The notes: a model not told the origin generated them from the letters alone. Positions 12,030 through 24,019 are shown, counted from the first letter of the stretch. The stretch: 64,000 nt of DNA from Ostrinia nubilalis (GCF_963855985.1 NC_087091.1:12840154-12904153), one strand, 5' to 3'. Program-made: numbers and translations.

Positions 12030-12048
12030 TTTACTTAGGAGGCATCGA

Positions 12049-12912
12049 TATTAGGTATGTTTTTACATAATAATTTGGATGTAGTGAATGAATATACTCC
12101 TAAGCTTAATCAATTTAACCCACCGGTCTCCAGAAGCGTGGTTTCCCCAGCCGGGGCTAGCGCAGAGTCCCCACGGTTCGTGGAAGCCCCATCATGGCGA
12201 AAATGGCATACCTTTGGATGTAGTGAATGAATATACTCCTAAGCTTAATCAATTTAACCCACCGGTCTCCAGAAGCGTGGTTGCCCCTGCCGGGGATAGC
12301 GCAGTGTCCCCACGGTTCGGGGAAGCCCTATCATGGTGAAAATAGCATACCTTTGTTTTATTGCATTGCATCTGTGATTGCATACGAATTGATAAGTATT
12401 AGGTATGTTTTTTGCCTAATAATTTGGATAAAGTGAATGAATGTACTCCTAAGCTTAATCAATTTAACCCACCTGTCTCCAGAAGCCTGGTTTCCCCAGC
12501 CGGGGCTAGCGCAGTGTCCCCACGGTTCGTGGAAGCCCCATCATGGTGAAAATAGCATATTTTTGTTTTATTGCATTGCATCCGAATTGATAAGTATTAG
12601 GTATATTTTTTGCATAATAATTTGGATAAAATAAAGTGAATGAATGAAATACTCCTAAACTTAATTATTGCTTCCCGCTGAAAACCAGCTTCTCGGCATG
12701 ACGTTTGTGTCATGTCGCGATTTTTGCTGAGCGGGCGTCTGTTCAGCATATTTTTATTTTTTTAAGTTAATTATGTTTTACTCTTGCTTTGTCTACCATA
12801 TTGTGCTGAATAAAGACTTTCTTATACTTAATCAATTTAACCCACCGGTCTCCAGAAGCGTGGTTGCCCCAGCCGGGGCTAGCGCAGTGTCCCCACGGTT
12901 CGGGGAAGCACT
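12049..12912 (+). repeat. Tandem repeat array, right part (four cores)
   Basis: This continues the array split by the TIR element. Cores start near 12117, 12256, 12466 and 12837, each with 'caatttaacccacc..tctccagaagc' followed by the CCCCAGCCGGGGCTAGCGCA core and CCCCACGGTTC. Unit starts at 12081, 12220 and about 12430 give spacings of 139 and about 210 bp. The long form carries an extra 'ttttattgcattgcatc...gataagtattagg' segment. Between 12660 and 12820 the array is broken by a retroelement-like tail. Open frames of 65-83 codons recur here because the unit repeats, and they are not considered genes. Confidence 0.65.
12664..12770 (+). repeat. Retroelement tail-like fragment inside the array
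   Basis: The segment contains CCCGCTGAAAACCAGCTTCT and later GCTGAGCGGGCG followed by a T-rich stretch. It is similar to the piece at 3160-3230 and probably comes from the same non-LTR family. It interrupts the tandem array. Confidence 0.3.
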
Positions 12913-15603
12913 CGCGCCCCGCTGGGACGGTAGCGCGCGGGCGGTCCCCACGACCCTTAATTATTTTTATATTTACCTGCACCTTCATTTGGAGACAGTA
13001 GACTTTTGATGTATGGATTTGAATGTCTAGTAAGACGTCAACGCTTTTAGCTTTTGATTCCTAGAATAAACATTATGTAATAGATAGAGTTAGTGCCTAT
13101 AGAAATTGTACCTATTGGAAAGAAGTAAGGTTTACTTATTTATCTACTTACTTATGTAATTTTAATATTGACTCAAGTAGAATAGGTAGTAATCATTTAA
13201 ATGCTATATGCGAATTATTATCAACATTGTGAAATTAGATTGACTCAAAACTGTATAAATCATGACGTTTTCCGAATATGTAGTAATGCTATATGTGGTA
13301 GTTAATGCTTGCATATTCTTTATCTTATACACTTATTATTTTTCTTATTTGAAAATCAAAAGTGAACTTATAAGCTTTCAACAAATCATATTCAACAGAG
13401 TCATAACTCTTTAAGGACTTGTCATATTTACTCAAAAATTTGGAAGATCGGGGAACTTACCGAAGTTATGTTTATCGGCACGTAATCCTTGTTCACAAGG
13501 CAATTGAGATAAAGATCGACTTCCGAACACATCCAGGTATTATTTATGTGTAATTAGATAAATTACGTTCTCCTCTGAGGCCGGTTCTGATGTAAATATG
13601 AAATATGATTGGTCAATAAAGTCTATAAAAATATTTTTTATAGTACTTACGAGAAGGTTAAGTCAGCTCGAATGGGTTAACTCCGGATGTGAAAATGGCT
13701 TCGCAAAATAAATATCGATTTATCATTTTAATAAAAATATCAATAACCAATTCTAGAACTAGTCTTGTTATGACTCCATACATAATTTGATAGAAATAAA
13801 CAAATATTCGACATTACGAAGGTCAGCATGAGGTTTTTATAATTTCAAATATGAATAATATAAGTTCCATTTCAGTAATAAAATTCTGTATAACATTATA
13901 ATGAGTGGCATTACAAATACTAATAGTGTGGGCTGTAACAGCCGGTTTTAAGCTTTACGAGTCGCCATCGGCGTCTGGCGTTCATGTTTATAAAACCGGG
14001 ATAATGGTATGAAATTAAAAATGGCGTAACATAGCGTTATTGCTCGCAGCATTATTGATGATCTATCAGAGCGTAGTTACCAATAAATTAGTTAACTAAA
14101 CGGTGGTTAAGGGTAACCCTAAAATGCGTGCATCCCCTACGAGACGGGGCATGGCGAATTTTAGATGGGCCATGACTAAACGCCCCACACGCCTGGTTCA
14201 TTTGACTTTTATTATAATCAGATTTTTCGGGTAAAAGCCATTCAATTAACGCGTTTAGTCGGGAATTATTTAAATGATGTTTAGTCATAGTCAGTAACAT
14301 TATGAAGCAAATTAGTAATTTTGCTGTCCGATTACACACTGTTTCAATGTAAACGGTATTTATAAGTATGCCAAACTGATTTTTGCACGACTTTAAATAA
14401 AGACTCATAGACACAAGGTAGCTACATTAATGACTTCATAAAGATTTGGTATTATTTTAATTAATTAATCTCAACTTATTTTGACTCTATATTTTTAAGT
14501 GCGAATGTTATTGAATTTAGGATGGGTGTTATTTAATTTGGTAATAAGACCTTACCCTTTTCTTTAACAACGGCTCACTCAGCTCAGCAGGAGAATTCGG
14601 AAAGATAATTTAATTTCGCGTATCAACAATTCCGAATCTTTCCTTCATTAACTTTATGGCTCGTACACACGTACGGCAGGCTTTTCTCACAATTAAATCG
14701 AACATAACATCGAAATCGCAATTATGGCGCCCGCCCGAGCGATTAGGCGCTCGGTATCTTTGTCAACGCGTTAAACTTTGACCGAATTATGTTTAATAAA
14801 CGATATTGGGGATGTGTTCTCATCGTAAAATTGTCTCTGGTGCCATAAATACGAGTTGTTTTGTGCTGTTTGGCAACAAGGCGAGCCGTGTCGGATCGCT
14901 TGTGTGGGCTCTATAACTTAGGGTTGGATTGTTTCACTGACATTTTGTAGTTTTTGAGTTATTGATTTGTTTCTATTGTTCAGAAAGTAGTGTGAAATGG
15001 AAAGGTACGAAAAAATTGGGGATGGAATGAGAAGCTTGTGTGTATTAAAGCGCACTAATCTATGTAATAATTTAAAATGTTTGACTAATGTCTAACTTAA
15101 GTTCTCGGAAAATGCACATTTATAAAACCCTTTTCAGTGCACGTGTATAATAAACATAGGTACCTATATTTCAGGCTTTGCTAGGCTTTAGGTTTGGAAA
15201 TAATTACATAATATGTATAAACCACTGGCCCGAATAGCCATTAACTTTAAAGTTATAATAAACTAATACTTTACTGCTAGTTGGAGCGCAAAATGACTCA
15301 ATAACAAAAATATTCAAAAGCTCTTCCTAAGCTCTGAAGCTCACAATGGCAAACAGAGGCAGTGCTAATCCTTTACGTCACACCATTGTGTGCAACACCA
15401 GCAAATCCCCATACAATTGAGGCGAAAGCACGAAGCTAGGCGCCAGGTAGTAGAAGTGTTTTGTTTTTTCAACACTTTCGAATTGGTACAACAAATAACT
15501 TGAGCAAATGAAATATCATTAAGCTGGCCCGGGTTAGGATTGTTTACGAATTTTGTTAAATTAGTAACCTTGACTTAAAGTAAACTGACATCTCTATAGG
15601 TAT
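12913..15603. other. Intergenic AT-rich DNA, no gene seen
   Basis: No exon, RNA gene or clear mobile element is visible. A 108-codon open frame on the minus strand (14088-14414) has no recognisable domain. A short GC-richer patch at 14710-14760 (GGCGCCCGCCCGAGCG) may be regulatory but cannot be assigned. Confidence 0.5.
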
Positions 15604-15865
15604 TAGTCCAGTCATTTAAGCTTAAATTAGGTAAGAATCTCGGAATTAGAGATACCCAGCTGTAAGTCTGTAAATACTTGTATATTGACACCCTAAAAGT
15701 TGTCTCAAAACCTACATATGGTAGGGTGTAAGCAACTATTAAATTTTAAGGTCAAAGGTCACAAAAATCGCTTTTTTGCGCTTTTTTGGAAATATCTCAT
15801 TTCCTATGGGTTTTTTGCTATTTGTATTTATTATCAATATTGTAGAATACTAAATTCTCTACAAA

Positions 15866-16620
15866 GAAGAACGGTCATCTGTGACCCAGGCCCGACAGAA
15901 ACGAGACATACCTCGGTTTTTTTGTCATGTCTTAATTAGTTAAATTATATATTTTTTATATTCGAAATCTATGTATAACACCAAAATATTACCCTTTGTT
16001 TTTGTTCAGGCGTTATACAAAAACTAATACAAAATGCCTATTTATCACCAAAATTGGTAAATGTATGTACCTAAATGGCTATTACAGCTGCTATGGAATG
16101 TATCTAGGTGACCTGGAGATACAGCCGGATTATACAGGGTGGAAATGAGAAGTTACAAAATCCAAAAATTCATAGCAAAAATAATAGGTTACAGCTTCCA
16201 TAATCTGTAACCTATTATTGGTACCATTTGAAAGAGCTTGTGAAGCACTTTCAGAATCAGTAACTACTTTTTCGATATCTTGTATAGTTTAGAAATAATC
16301 GAGTGAGATCACTTATCGTTCCATATGTATAACCACCCTGTATAATCCGGCTGTATCTCCAGGTCACCTAGATACATTCCATAGCAGCTGTAATAGACAT
16401 TTAGGTACATACATTTACCAATTTTGGTGATAAATAGGCATTTTGTATTAGTTTTTGTATAACGCCTGAACAAAAACAAAGGGTAATATTTTGGTGTTAT
16501 ACATAGATTTCGAATATAAAAAATATATAATTTAACTAATTAAGACATGACAAAAAAACTGAGGTATATCTCGTTTCTGTCGGGTCTGGGTTTTTTTTGT
16601 ATGGGGAGTGACCGTTCTTC
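15866..16620. mobile_element. Palindromic insertion nested in the left arm of the foldback
   Basis: This 755-bp palindrome starts GAAGAACGGTCA and ends TGACCGTTCTTC. It interrupts the left arm at ctctacaaa^ttttgttt. The right arm of the host element has the uninterrupted complement (aaacaaaatttgtagag), which shows that this segment was added later. The arms mirror each other through 'cagccggattatacagggtgg' at the centre. No target duplication is visible. Its centre is the TACAGGGTGG element. Confidence 0.6.
16133..16342. mobile_element. TACAGGGTGG MITE at the centre of the nested palindrome
   Basis: It starts TACAGGGTGGAAATGAGAAG and ends CACCCTGTA, with TA outside both ends. It shares termini and the ATATCTTGTATAGTTTAG segment with the element at 8341-8667, so the two are copies of one family. 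Here it forms the loop of the surrounding 755-bp palindrome. Confidence 0.6.
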
Positions 16621-17504
16621 TTTTGTTTAAAAAATTTTTTTATACGGTGAACCGTTTTCGAGATAGAGGGCGGAGAGCGCGCGGTCACTGCATCACTTCA
16701 GGTCAACTTAAGCGGTTTAGGTTTTTCATACAAAAGGATTTTCCCGCTAATTCCCGTGGGAATTTCGGTAATTACTTGTTGTAAATAAGCTTTACCTAAG
16801 TTTACTAAGGTACCTACATGCCAAATTTCAAGCGTCTAACTTCCGTTAAGCGTTTAGATTTTTCATACAAAAGGATTTTCCCGCTAATTCCTGTTCCCGT
16901 GGGAATTCCTAAGTAAACTATAACCTGCCCAGGTGTATGAAGAATAATTGTACCAAGTTTCGTTAAAATCCGTCGAGTAGTTTTTGTTTCTATAAGGAAC
17001 ATACAGACGGACAGACAGACAGACAAAAATTTTACTGATTGCATTTTTGGCATCAGTATCGATCACTAATCACCCCCTGATAGTTATTTTGAAAATATAT
17101 TTCATGTATAGAATTCTGTCCGTCTGTATGTTCCTTATAGAAACAAAAACTACTCGACGGATTTTAACGAAACTTGGTACAATTATTCTTCATACACCTG
17201 GGCAGGTTATAGTATACTTAGGAATTCCCACGGGAACAGGAATAAGCGGGAAAATCCTTTTGTATGAAAAATCTAAACGCTTAACGGAAGTTAGACGCTT
17301 GAAATTTGGCATGTAGGTACCTTAGTAAACTCAAAGCTTAGTTACAACAAGGAATTCCCGAAATTCCCACAGGAATTAGCGGGAAAATCCTTTTGTATGA
17401 AACATCTAAACCGCTTAAGTAGACCTGAAGTGATGCAGTGACCGCGCGCTCTCCGCCCTCTATCTCGAAAACGGTTCACCGTATAAAAAAATTTTTTAAA
17501 CAAA
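16621..17504. repeat. Inner inverted repeat of the foldback element
   Basis: The left part (TTTTGTTTAAAAAATTTTTT, then ACGGTGAACCGTTTTCGAGA, and so on) is mirrored by the right part ending in the complement. The arms meet around 17016-17115. They contain AAAATCCTTTTGTATGAAAA and CAGACGGACAGACAGACAGA segments typical of lepidopteran short repeats. Confidence 0.7.
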
Positions 17505-17762
17505 ATTTGTAGAGAATTTAGTATTCTACAATATTGATAATAAATACAAATAGCAAAAAACCCACAGGAAATGAGATATTTCTAAAAAAAGCGCAAAAAA
17601 CCGATTTTTGTGACCGTTGACCTTGAAATTTAATAGTTGCTTACACCCTACCATATGTAGGTTTTGAGACAACTTTTAGGGTGTCAATATACACGTATTT
17701 ACAGACTTACAGCTGGGTATCTCGAATTCCGAGGTGAACTTACTATAATGACTGGACTATAT

Positions 17763-20760
17763 TTCATTCTTAGGGCCGTGTTCATAGAGCTTTATGCCCT
17801 GCACTATTTTTTTCAGATGAACCTGTTTCATGACTAGGTATGTCATTCTAAACATCGTTATTATTAAAATAGGAATAGAAACCCAAAATATGTATAATTA
17901 ATTATATCAACTGTTTTCATGTAAGGTCAATCACACAAGTCACGAATAATTTTAAATAAACTTACCTTATAATAAGAGTAGTATTAAATTCGGTTTTCAT
18001 ATTATAACCATTCAGGCTTTGAAGCTTTGGATGCTTGGCATAAAATTTAATCCGCTGAAGTTTCGAACGTGTCAAAGCCGAATAATAGAGTTGTTCGAGA
18101 AAAAACAACAATTGAACAGTAGTGTTTGCTCGAGTGTTTGTGGACATTCCCGCAGATCCGACAACAAATAGCAAATAGATACACAGACAGCACTCGGCCA
18201 AAATAAATAAATAACGCCATTAGCAGCCAGTGTTGCCAGCCATTCCTCGGTGGGCAACAAAAGAAGCCAATAAATTCTAATACAATGCAACGTCACCGCA
18301 TTTGTTATGCAATATATCGAATAATACCGCAATAAACAGGCGTGATGTTGGTGGAATTTTGGATATAGATAGATTGGTTGTGGGAATTGGTGATTGTCAA
18401 TGAATAGAAAGAATTCTGAGATTCAATGGCTCCGTGAATATTGGAAATGTATTTGGCAATAGAAAGAAGAAAAGAAGAGTGAGTTTAAGGAAGTAAAAAA
18501 GCACTGTTTTGTCATGGTTTTGTCTTTTTATCATGTCAAGGTCAACAGCTGACAGAAAGTGACAATGCAAATAATGACGTGCAAACATTACAGCAGACGT
18601 AATTTTTTTTAAGTATAAAGGGCTGTTACACATTTTGCAGTACCTTTCAATCTAAATGCTGAAATAAGCTGTAGAAGTAGACAAAGACATGTTGAAATGT
18701 GATACGAGTATCTATTAAGCAGAGCAAGAAAACTACATCTCATCTCAGTTGCAACCTTGCAACAATTTAGGTTTTATTCTACCTTTTTATTTTGACGCTT
18801 TTATGTTTTAAGTAATTACATAAATTAAACGTATATCTATTATATAAAAATCTATCGCAAAATGTGTTGGTAAGCGCATAACTCAACAACGCCCGGACCA
18901 ATTTTACCAATTCTTTTTTTTTTTACGTTCGTTAAAGTCCAAGGATGGTTTTTACGGCGAGAAAAAATCGAATAATTTCCGGGATAACCCCGGGCGAAGC
19001 CGCGGGCGGAAAGCTAGTTTATAATATAATAGCTGGCTGTTAATGTAATAATGCCTTGGTGAATTTTAATCACGTTACGAAATAAAATTTTACTCATAGG
19101 TGCGTGTTTTCACTGCTCCAAAAGCCTGGAACATAAAACAGTGTTCTAATAAACATAATTTACGTGCAATAAACATTCTGAGCTATAACGGTTCTTAGTT
19201 TTCACTAGTGAAAGTTTATGCAGAAAAATTCTTAGTGCAAGTAAAAATAATATGCTGTACGACCTAAGGTATGCAAGTACAGTCAACAGCACATGATCTT
19301 TAATTTTTGTAACAATATTGAAACTGCAAATTAAACAACTGTATAAGATGCAACAGTATTCAGTTTGACGTACTCTCGTAATAAAAAGTTTGTAAAATAA
19401 TAGATAGTTGACATAGACATAGAATAATTGATTACCAAGAAATAAGTAGAGTCTGAATTTCAGTTACGTATTTGGAGCTTATATTGTTCACGTTCAAGTG
19501 CTCAACTTGACTCCCATCAACCTATATAGGCGCAGACAAAAATATTGACTCATATCATGCCCATTCGATGAGTATTAGAGAATCATTAGCTTGTCACTCT
19601 GTAGACCTGGCTGTTTATTATCTTGTCAAAATATTTCGCCGAATTCCGTACAACGTAGTATTTTTTGTGGCATATTTTCGTGAATTTGTCCAATTGTTGG
19701 GGCACAATAGACTCCACCGTGACGTCTCAATATTTGCCACAAAGGGAATCATTTGTCATTGTCCATTAGGAAATATTGTTGGGACACATGTAAAATATTG
19801 AAATATCGGTTTCGAAATTAAATTTTTAATTCTTTTCATACTCTACGTAATACTGTACGTAGAAAAGTATTGACAGATTGGTTTGTTTAGTGTAAACAAT
19901 CTTTTGTAAACGAAATTGATTCTCCTTTTATCATACAAACGTATATTTTTGCATAGTTTGTAATTTAATTATCAATGTTCTTTTAGTTAAAGTAAGTTTC
20001 CCAAGATTTTTTAGCTGAATGTAAAACAGCCGTAGATTTACCACATCCTCACGATCGGATAACCCACGAATCCCATAGGTGTTGGGCGAATGTGAACAGG
20101 AAAACATACCCCGAATGGGAGCAGAATACAGCATGAAATAAAAATCGCATTGTAATCCGCTATTGGCTGGAGATAAGGAGGGTTTGTGACAAGGCAAGAA
20201 TTATGTGCTCCAGAGGGCAATTTTTCTTCCCCGGGATTTATTCCTGTAATTTATAGGATTCGCCTGTATCTGGGCTAACCCGGCTGCCCTCGCAATTAAG
20301 ACGCCTCACCTTGTGTCCTAATTAAGATGGTATTAATCTGCGACGGGATTAAAAAGTGCCCAACTTCTGTAATAGCTTGTTTTCAGGTGGGCGTTGAAAA
20401 TTGGAATCGTTTTCAGGAAGCTTGAAATTAAAATAAAATTCCGAAAGTACTCCATTGTTTTGTTAGTAAAAAGCTTTTGCTGGGTAGCAACTAAATAGTT
20501 TATTAAAGGACCTTCAATATGATATCGATCGATTGTATTGCCTGTAACACAAATTGGCTAATACAAAAAAAGATGTGGACGTTCTGAAGAGCAACGGAGT
20601 TAGTACTGCTATAGTAATACCTAATAATAGCTTCATTGTGGCTCAGACGGTAGTGCGTGCTTAACGTATAATTTGTTTCACAAGTGGAGCACCTCAGTCG
20701 ATTTGTCTAATCGGGACATCCATCAACCGCTGAACGCGGAAATTTGACACGCAGAATTTT
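17763..20760. other. Intergenic DNA, no gene seen
   Basis: No exon or RNA gene is recognised. It holds the repeat tail at 18846-19015, annotated separately. The open frames are short and without motifs. Confidence 0.5.
18846..19015 (+). repeat. Lepidopteran short repeat fragment, GGGCGAAGCCGCGGGCGG end
   Basis: The segment runs from 'tataaaaatctatcgcaaaatg' to CGGGCGAAGCCGCGGGCGGA followed by AAGCTAGT, the characteristic end of a very common lepidopteran repeat. It is non-coding. Confidence 0.5.
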
Positions 20761-21080
20761 TGCCGAACGTGCCCAGCAATGAATTGCCGGCGACAAAAGT
20801 GTCTGCCGCAGCGGCCGACGTCGGCTTATAGCACCCCCGCCCCTCGCCACCAGTCGTAAATTTAGGGTTTCATAAAACCAGATCCGAGATAAGACACAGT
20901 GTGGAGTGAGAGTCCCGGATCAAATGCGAGCCTCCGTAGACAATAAAAATAATACTGGCGCATCTGCGGTCGCCATTTTACATCAATGCCACGAATTTGT
21001 GTTTACATAAATGCGCACGATAGCGATCGCGGCCGCTAGGCCAGCGAGTGCCGCTCGCAGAGCTTGCAACGCGAAACCCA
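20760..21080. promoter_or_regulatory. GC-rich patch, candidate regulatory element
   Basis: A CpG-rich island in AT-rich surroundings, with GCCGCAGCGGCCGACGTCGG and ACCCCCGCCCCTCGCCACC (a GC-box-like run) followed by GCGATCGCGGCCGC. There is no coding frame of note. By position (16 kb upstream of the grn coding exon) it could be an enhancer or a distal promoter. This is inference from composition only. Confidence 0.3.
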
Positions 21081-21659
21081 CCAAAAAACCGAACTGTCAA
21101 GAGCCCAACAAAAGCGCATTATGATTTTAACAGTTTCTGAATTGCTCCAGTATTATGAGGCGTGTATTATGCTTTTCTTCCAGTGTAAGGGTATTTGGGC
21201 GCCTTTGTGGCTCGGTATTGACAAATAAGTAAGATTTACTCCTAAAGCAAAAATAATGGAGGATTAGGACTGTGGATAATTTTTTTCTCATCGTCGTACG
21301 AGACCGATGGCGCCACTGGCCCGATATTGCATTATTCCTAGTCGAGGCGGCGAGTCTTACGGAGGCTGTATTGCAAATAGATCAAGTGGAAATTGCAATC
21401 GTATTCAGAGCAAAGCAGTTTGCGTAACTCAAGTTTAAACAATGTCGCAACAAAGCGAAAGAATACGTTTAATTCAAACGGCTTTCGCATTTGCGAATGG
21501 AAACGTCTTTATTTAGTTGTAGAATAAAAACGTAACGTGCCGCATTCAAGATGTGTAACGTCTTATGAAATTTACATCGCACATCGTATTCGTGAGCGGG
21601 TCGTAGGCATAACTACGTGTCGGGGACATATATTTAAAGCTTCAGTAGATAGGGGTGCA

Positions 21660-21850
21660 ATAATTTTGACAATGACTAGCAGCCTTACCCGGCGAGGCGT
21701 AGGCGCGGGGCGGGGCGCGGGGGGCAATCTGCGCACTAAATCACGCTACGAATAAAATTTATGGCGCCGAGATAAAAACTCGCAGCTTTTCTCTTTTACG
21801 TTCCTTCCCCGCCGCGCGCGCCCGCTCCCCCGCGGAAAATCCATAGGGAT
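21660..21850. promoter_or_regulatory. GC-box-rich island, candidate promoter or enhancer
   Basis: It contains GGCGCGGGGCGGGGCGCGGG (overlapping GC boxes) near 21702-21721 and, about 85 bp later, CCCCGCCGCGCGCGCCCGCT. Composition contrasts sharply with the flanks. The two strands hold GC-rich shadow frames that do not look like genes. A role in regulating the downstream GATA gene is possible but unproven. Confidence 0.3.
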
Positions 21851-23048
21851 TTTTCCAAGTGTTCGGGCGACGCGTGTGTGGGGTCGAAACGATTTTGTTT
21901 TATGCTTATTGCGAGTCGCGATGTTTTGTTTGCTAACTTGCACAGATAAGGAAGGTACGAGATGCTCTGCTTAGCTGGACACACTTTTTCGATCGCGTTC
22001 CGTGCGCTTTATGGCGATTCGTGGCTGTTTTATTGCGTCATTAAAGTAACGACTGTTAAAGTCAACAACTTAAAACCTTGAATTTCAGGGTAATTTGAAG
22101 CGATTCGTTCACTGATGTCCTGATTTGAATTGTATTAGTGACTTCAGTTAAAAGGATTATTGTATTTAAATTTTTTAAGCTTTTTAAACTGTCGTCTGGG
22201 ATTATGCAAAGCATAAAGTTGGGGGTTTGTATTGAAATAAGATTTACACGAGGCACATCGAACTCGGGCCATTCGCGAGGTGTAGCGCGCGCTTATCGCT
22301 TTTTCACTTAACACTACTTTGAACACGCAAACTTTTTACGAGTAGAACTTTGAAAAACTAACATACTTAGTGGACATTCTAAAAACCTTAACATTTGCAA
22401 TTATTGCATAAGTAATAACTGTGCTTAGATATTCGCATTAATAACACATAATGCAACTTACATAGAGAGTTAATGTGTTGTTATCAACAGATTTATTTTT
22501 CCAGAGTCCGTTTGAACCTAACCTAAATTAAATACCTAATTAATTAAGTAGGTACCTACAATGAAAATTTAACACTTGGTCAGTCAATTAAATTAGTTGA
22601 ATTGATGAGTTTTAGTTGTTAGTCCCATACAAAAAAGGTTAAAACACTAGAAGCACACCCATCTGATAGAATAAACTTAGTTTATTTAATATCTCATAAG
22701 TAATTTTTATCGAAATCAACACAGACAAAACCGCCGTCAGAAGCAAGTCTATCAAACTTAAGCTGGAAAAGAACTCTACATAGCGCACTCCAAACGTTCT
22801 GGACGTTAATCTTAATTATATTAATTTAATCTAATCAGTTGCAACGCAAACAAGATTTAAAGTTACGAACACGAGTTGAAATTGAAACGCTGGAACGTGT
22901 GTTGTGGGTAATTCGGGTTTGGCGCTTATCGGACCCATTTGTATGGCGTGATCGACGCTCCGGACCGGGGGCTTATTCTGGAGTCGGTAGAAATAGAGGA
23001 ATGTAGTTTAATTTAAATTAAAAATAATTATTAGTTATTAATGAAGCC

Positions 23049-23158
23049 TGGCTGCGAGCGGCGCAGAACCGGTCTTTTTGGAAATCCTTGGGGGAGGTCT
23101 TTGTCCAGCAGTGGACGTCTTTCGGCTGAAACGAATGAACGAAAGAACGAATGAAATC
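23049..23158 (+). pseudogene. 3' end of RTE-like retrotransposon ORF with GAA(C/T) tail
   Basis: From 23049 the frame reads WLRAAQNRSFW, then KSLGEVFVQQWTSFG and a stop at 23127-23129. This is the C-terminus of a lepidopteran RTE-type polyprotein, and the 27 codons are the best-preserved copy in the window. The stop is followed by a short degenerate repeat of GAACGAA/GAATGAA units to about 23158, the usual microsatellite 3' tail of this element. The copy is 5'-truncated. Confidence 0.7.
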
Positions 23159-24019
23159 TTTGCCTTTTCCCCTGAAAATCTGTGTTGGAATGTCATGCAT
23201 CTATGAAAACTGTGCCATAAACTTTTCGGCACAAGTTTTATATGTTTTCTTAGTGATTAAAACGTTCTTATTCTTTCTTATTTAATTGAAAGGCAACAAC
23301 TTTTTGGTTGCACTAATGTTCTCAAAAATTATTAGGTATTGTATTCGCGTAATTTATAAATGTAACATTTTTGTACGTAAATAATAAATGTCTAAAAAAA
23401 GGTTTCTAGGTCTCTACAAATTTTTGTTTCCCCTTTTCACCTCGTCCCCTAACACCTTTTTCAGCGCATATTCTAGCGCATCCAGAATAAGAACCGTATA
23501 GAGTATTCAATACAACGACTTTACAGCTTAATCCAAACCTCAGCCGTGAATATTTAGTGTATTTTGAGTGGTGACGATGCTCTAAATATTAATAAAACTC
23601 AGTTTTTATACCCACCTAAATGCTGCTGACGTTTTTAAATGCACAAAGTATTTTACTTATGGGAAAACTTATTGTTCACATTTACATTTCTACACTAACC
23701 AGTTTATTTATTGTTATTGCTCAAAATAATCAGTGGGATTAATCTAGAAATGTTTAATGGTATTTGTAGAAATGGCAAAATGCATGATTAAAATTGTAGT
23801 ACATTGTTGAAGGTGCTTATACCTCTGGTACTTACGAGTAAATATTTCATACATAACATAACAGGCTGCAGATCCCATACCATAGTTTAATGTTTAGCAC
23901 GACATTTTTATTTATTTTCTGTTTTTTTTTGTATTCCTTGTTATAGTAGTCACACGAGTAGTAGATACAGTCAGTTATAATTTCAGGATTCTACGTATTG
24001 CTGATGCTGTTCAAAGGGT

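Larger units (their letters stand above)
9122..12048 (+). mobile_element. 2.9 kb TIR DNA transposon with TA target duplication
   Basis: The termini are perfect 19-bp inverted repeats, TCGATGCCTCCTAAGTAAA at 9122-9140 and its complement at 12030-12048. They continue after two mismatches with ATCGTA. TA lies directly outside each end (9120-9121 and 12049-12050). The flanks together restore a unit of the surrounding tandem repeat ('gataagta' on the left, 'ttaggtatg' on the right), which supports a real insertion. Inside are a short two-exon ORF (9307-9820), a copy of a common repeat (9833-10020) and a 1 kb palindrome of degraded coding sequence (10024-11021). The remaining 1 kb is very AT-rich and shows nothing. 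No transposase motif is recognised, so it is probably non-autonomous. The TIR sequence does not match a superfamily I can name. Confidence 0.75.
15604..17759. mobile_element. Giant foldback element, TAGTCCAGTCA termini, TAT target duplication
   Basis: The element begins TAGTCCAGTCATT and ends AATGACTGGACTA. TAT lies outside both ends (15601-15603 and 17760-17762), a likely 3-bp target duplication. The outer arms (15640-15865 and 17505-17750) are long inverted repeats, including ACACCCTAAAAGTTGTCTCA and its complement. They continue into the inner arms 16621-17015 and 17116-17504, so almost the whole element is one hairpin with a loop of about 100 bp. The left arm is interrupted by a separate palindrome at 15866-16620. 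A second element with the same termini is at 52418-53803. There is no coding capacity. The two similar open frames at 16814-17053 and 17047-17316 are mirror images caused by the palindrome. Confidence 0.75.

Noticed and set aside
12088..13009. Several similar ORFs (MNILLSLINLTHRSPEAW type)
   Set aside because: They arise from the tandem repeat unit and have no independent coding evidence.
16814..17316. Two near-identical ORFs encoding MFLIETKTTRRILTKLGT on opposite strands
   Set aside because: They are mirror copies created by the palindrome of the foldback element, not genes.
20641..20710. tRNA-like phrase GGCTCAGACGGTAGTGCG
   Set aside because: It resembles an A box but no B box or foldable cloverleaf follows.
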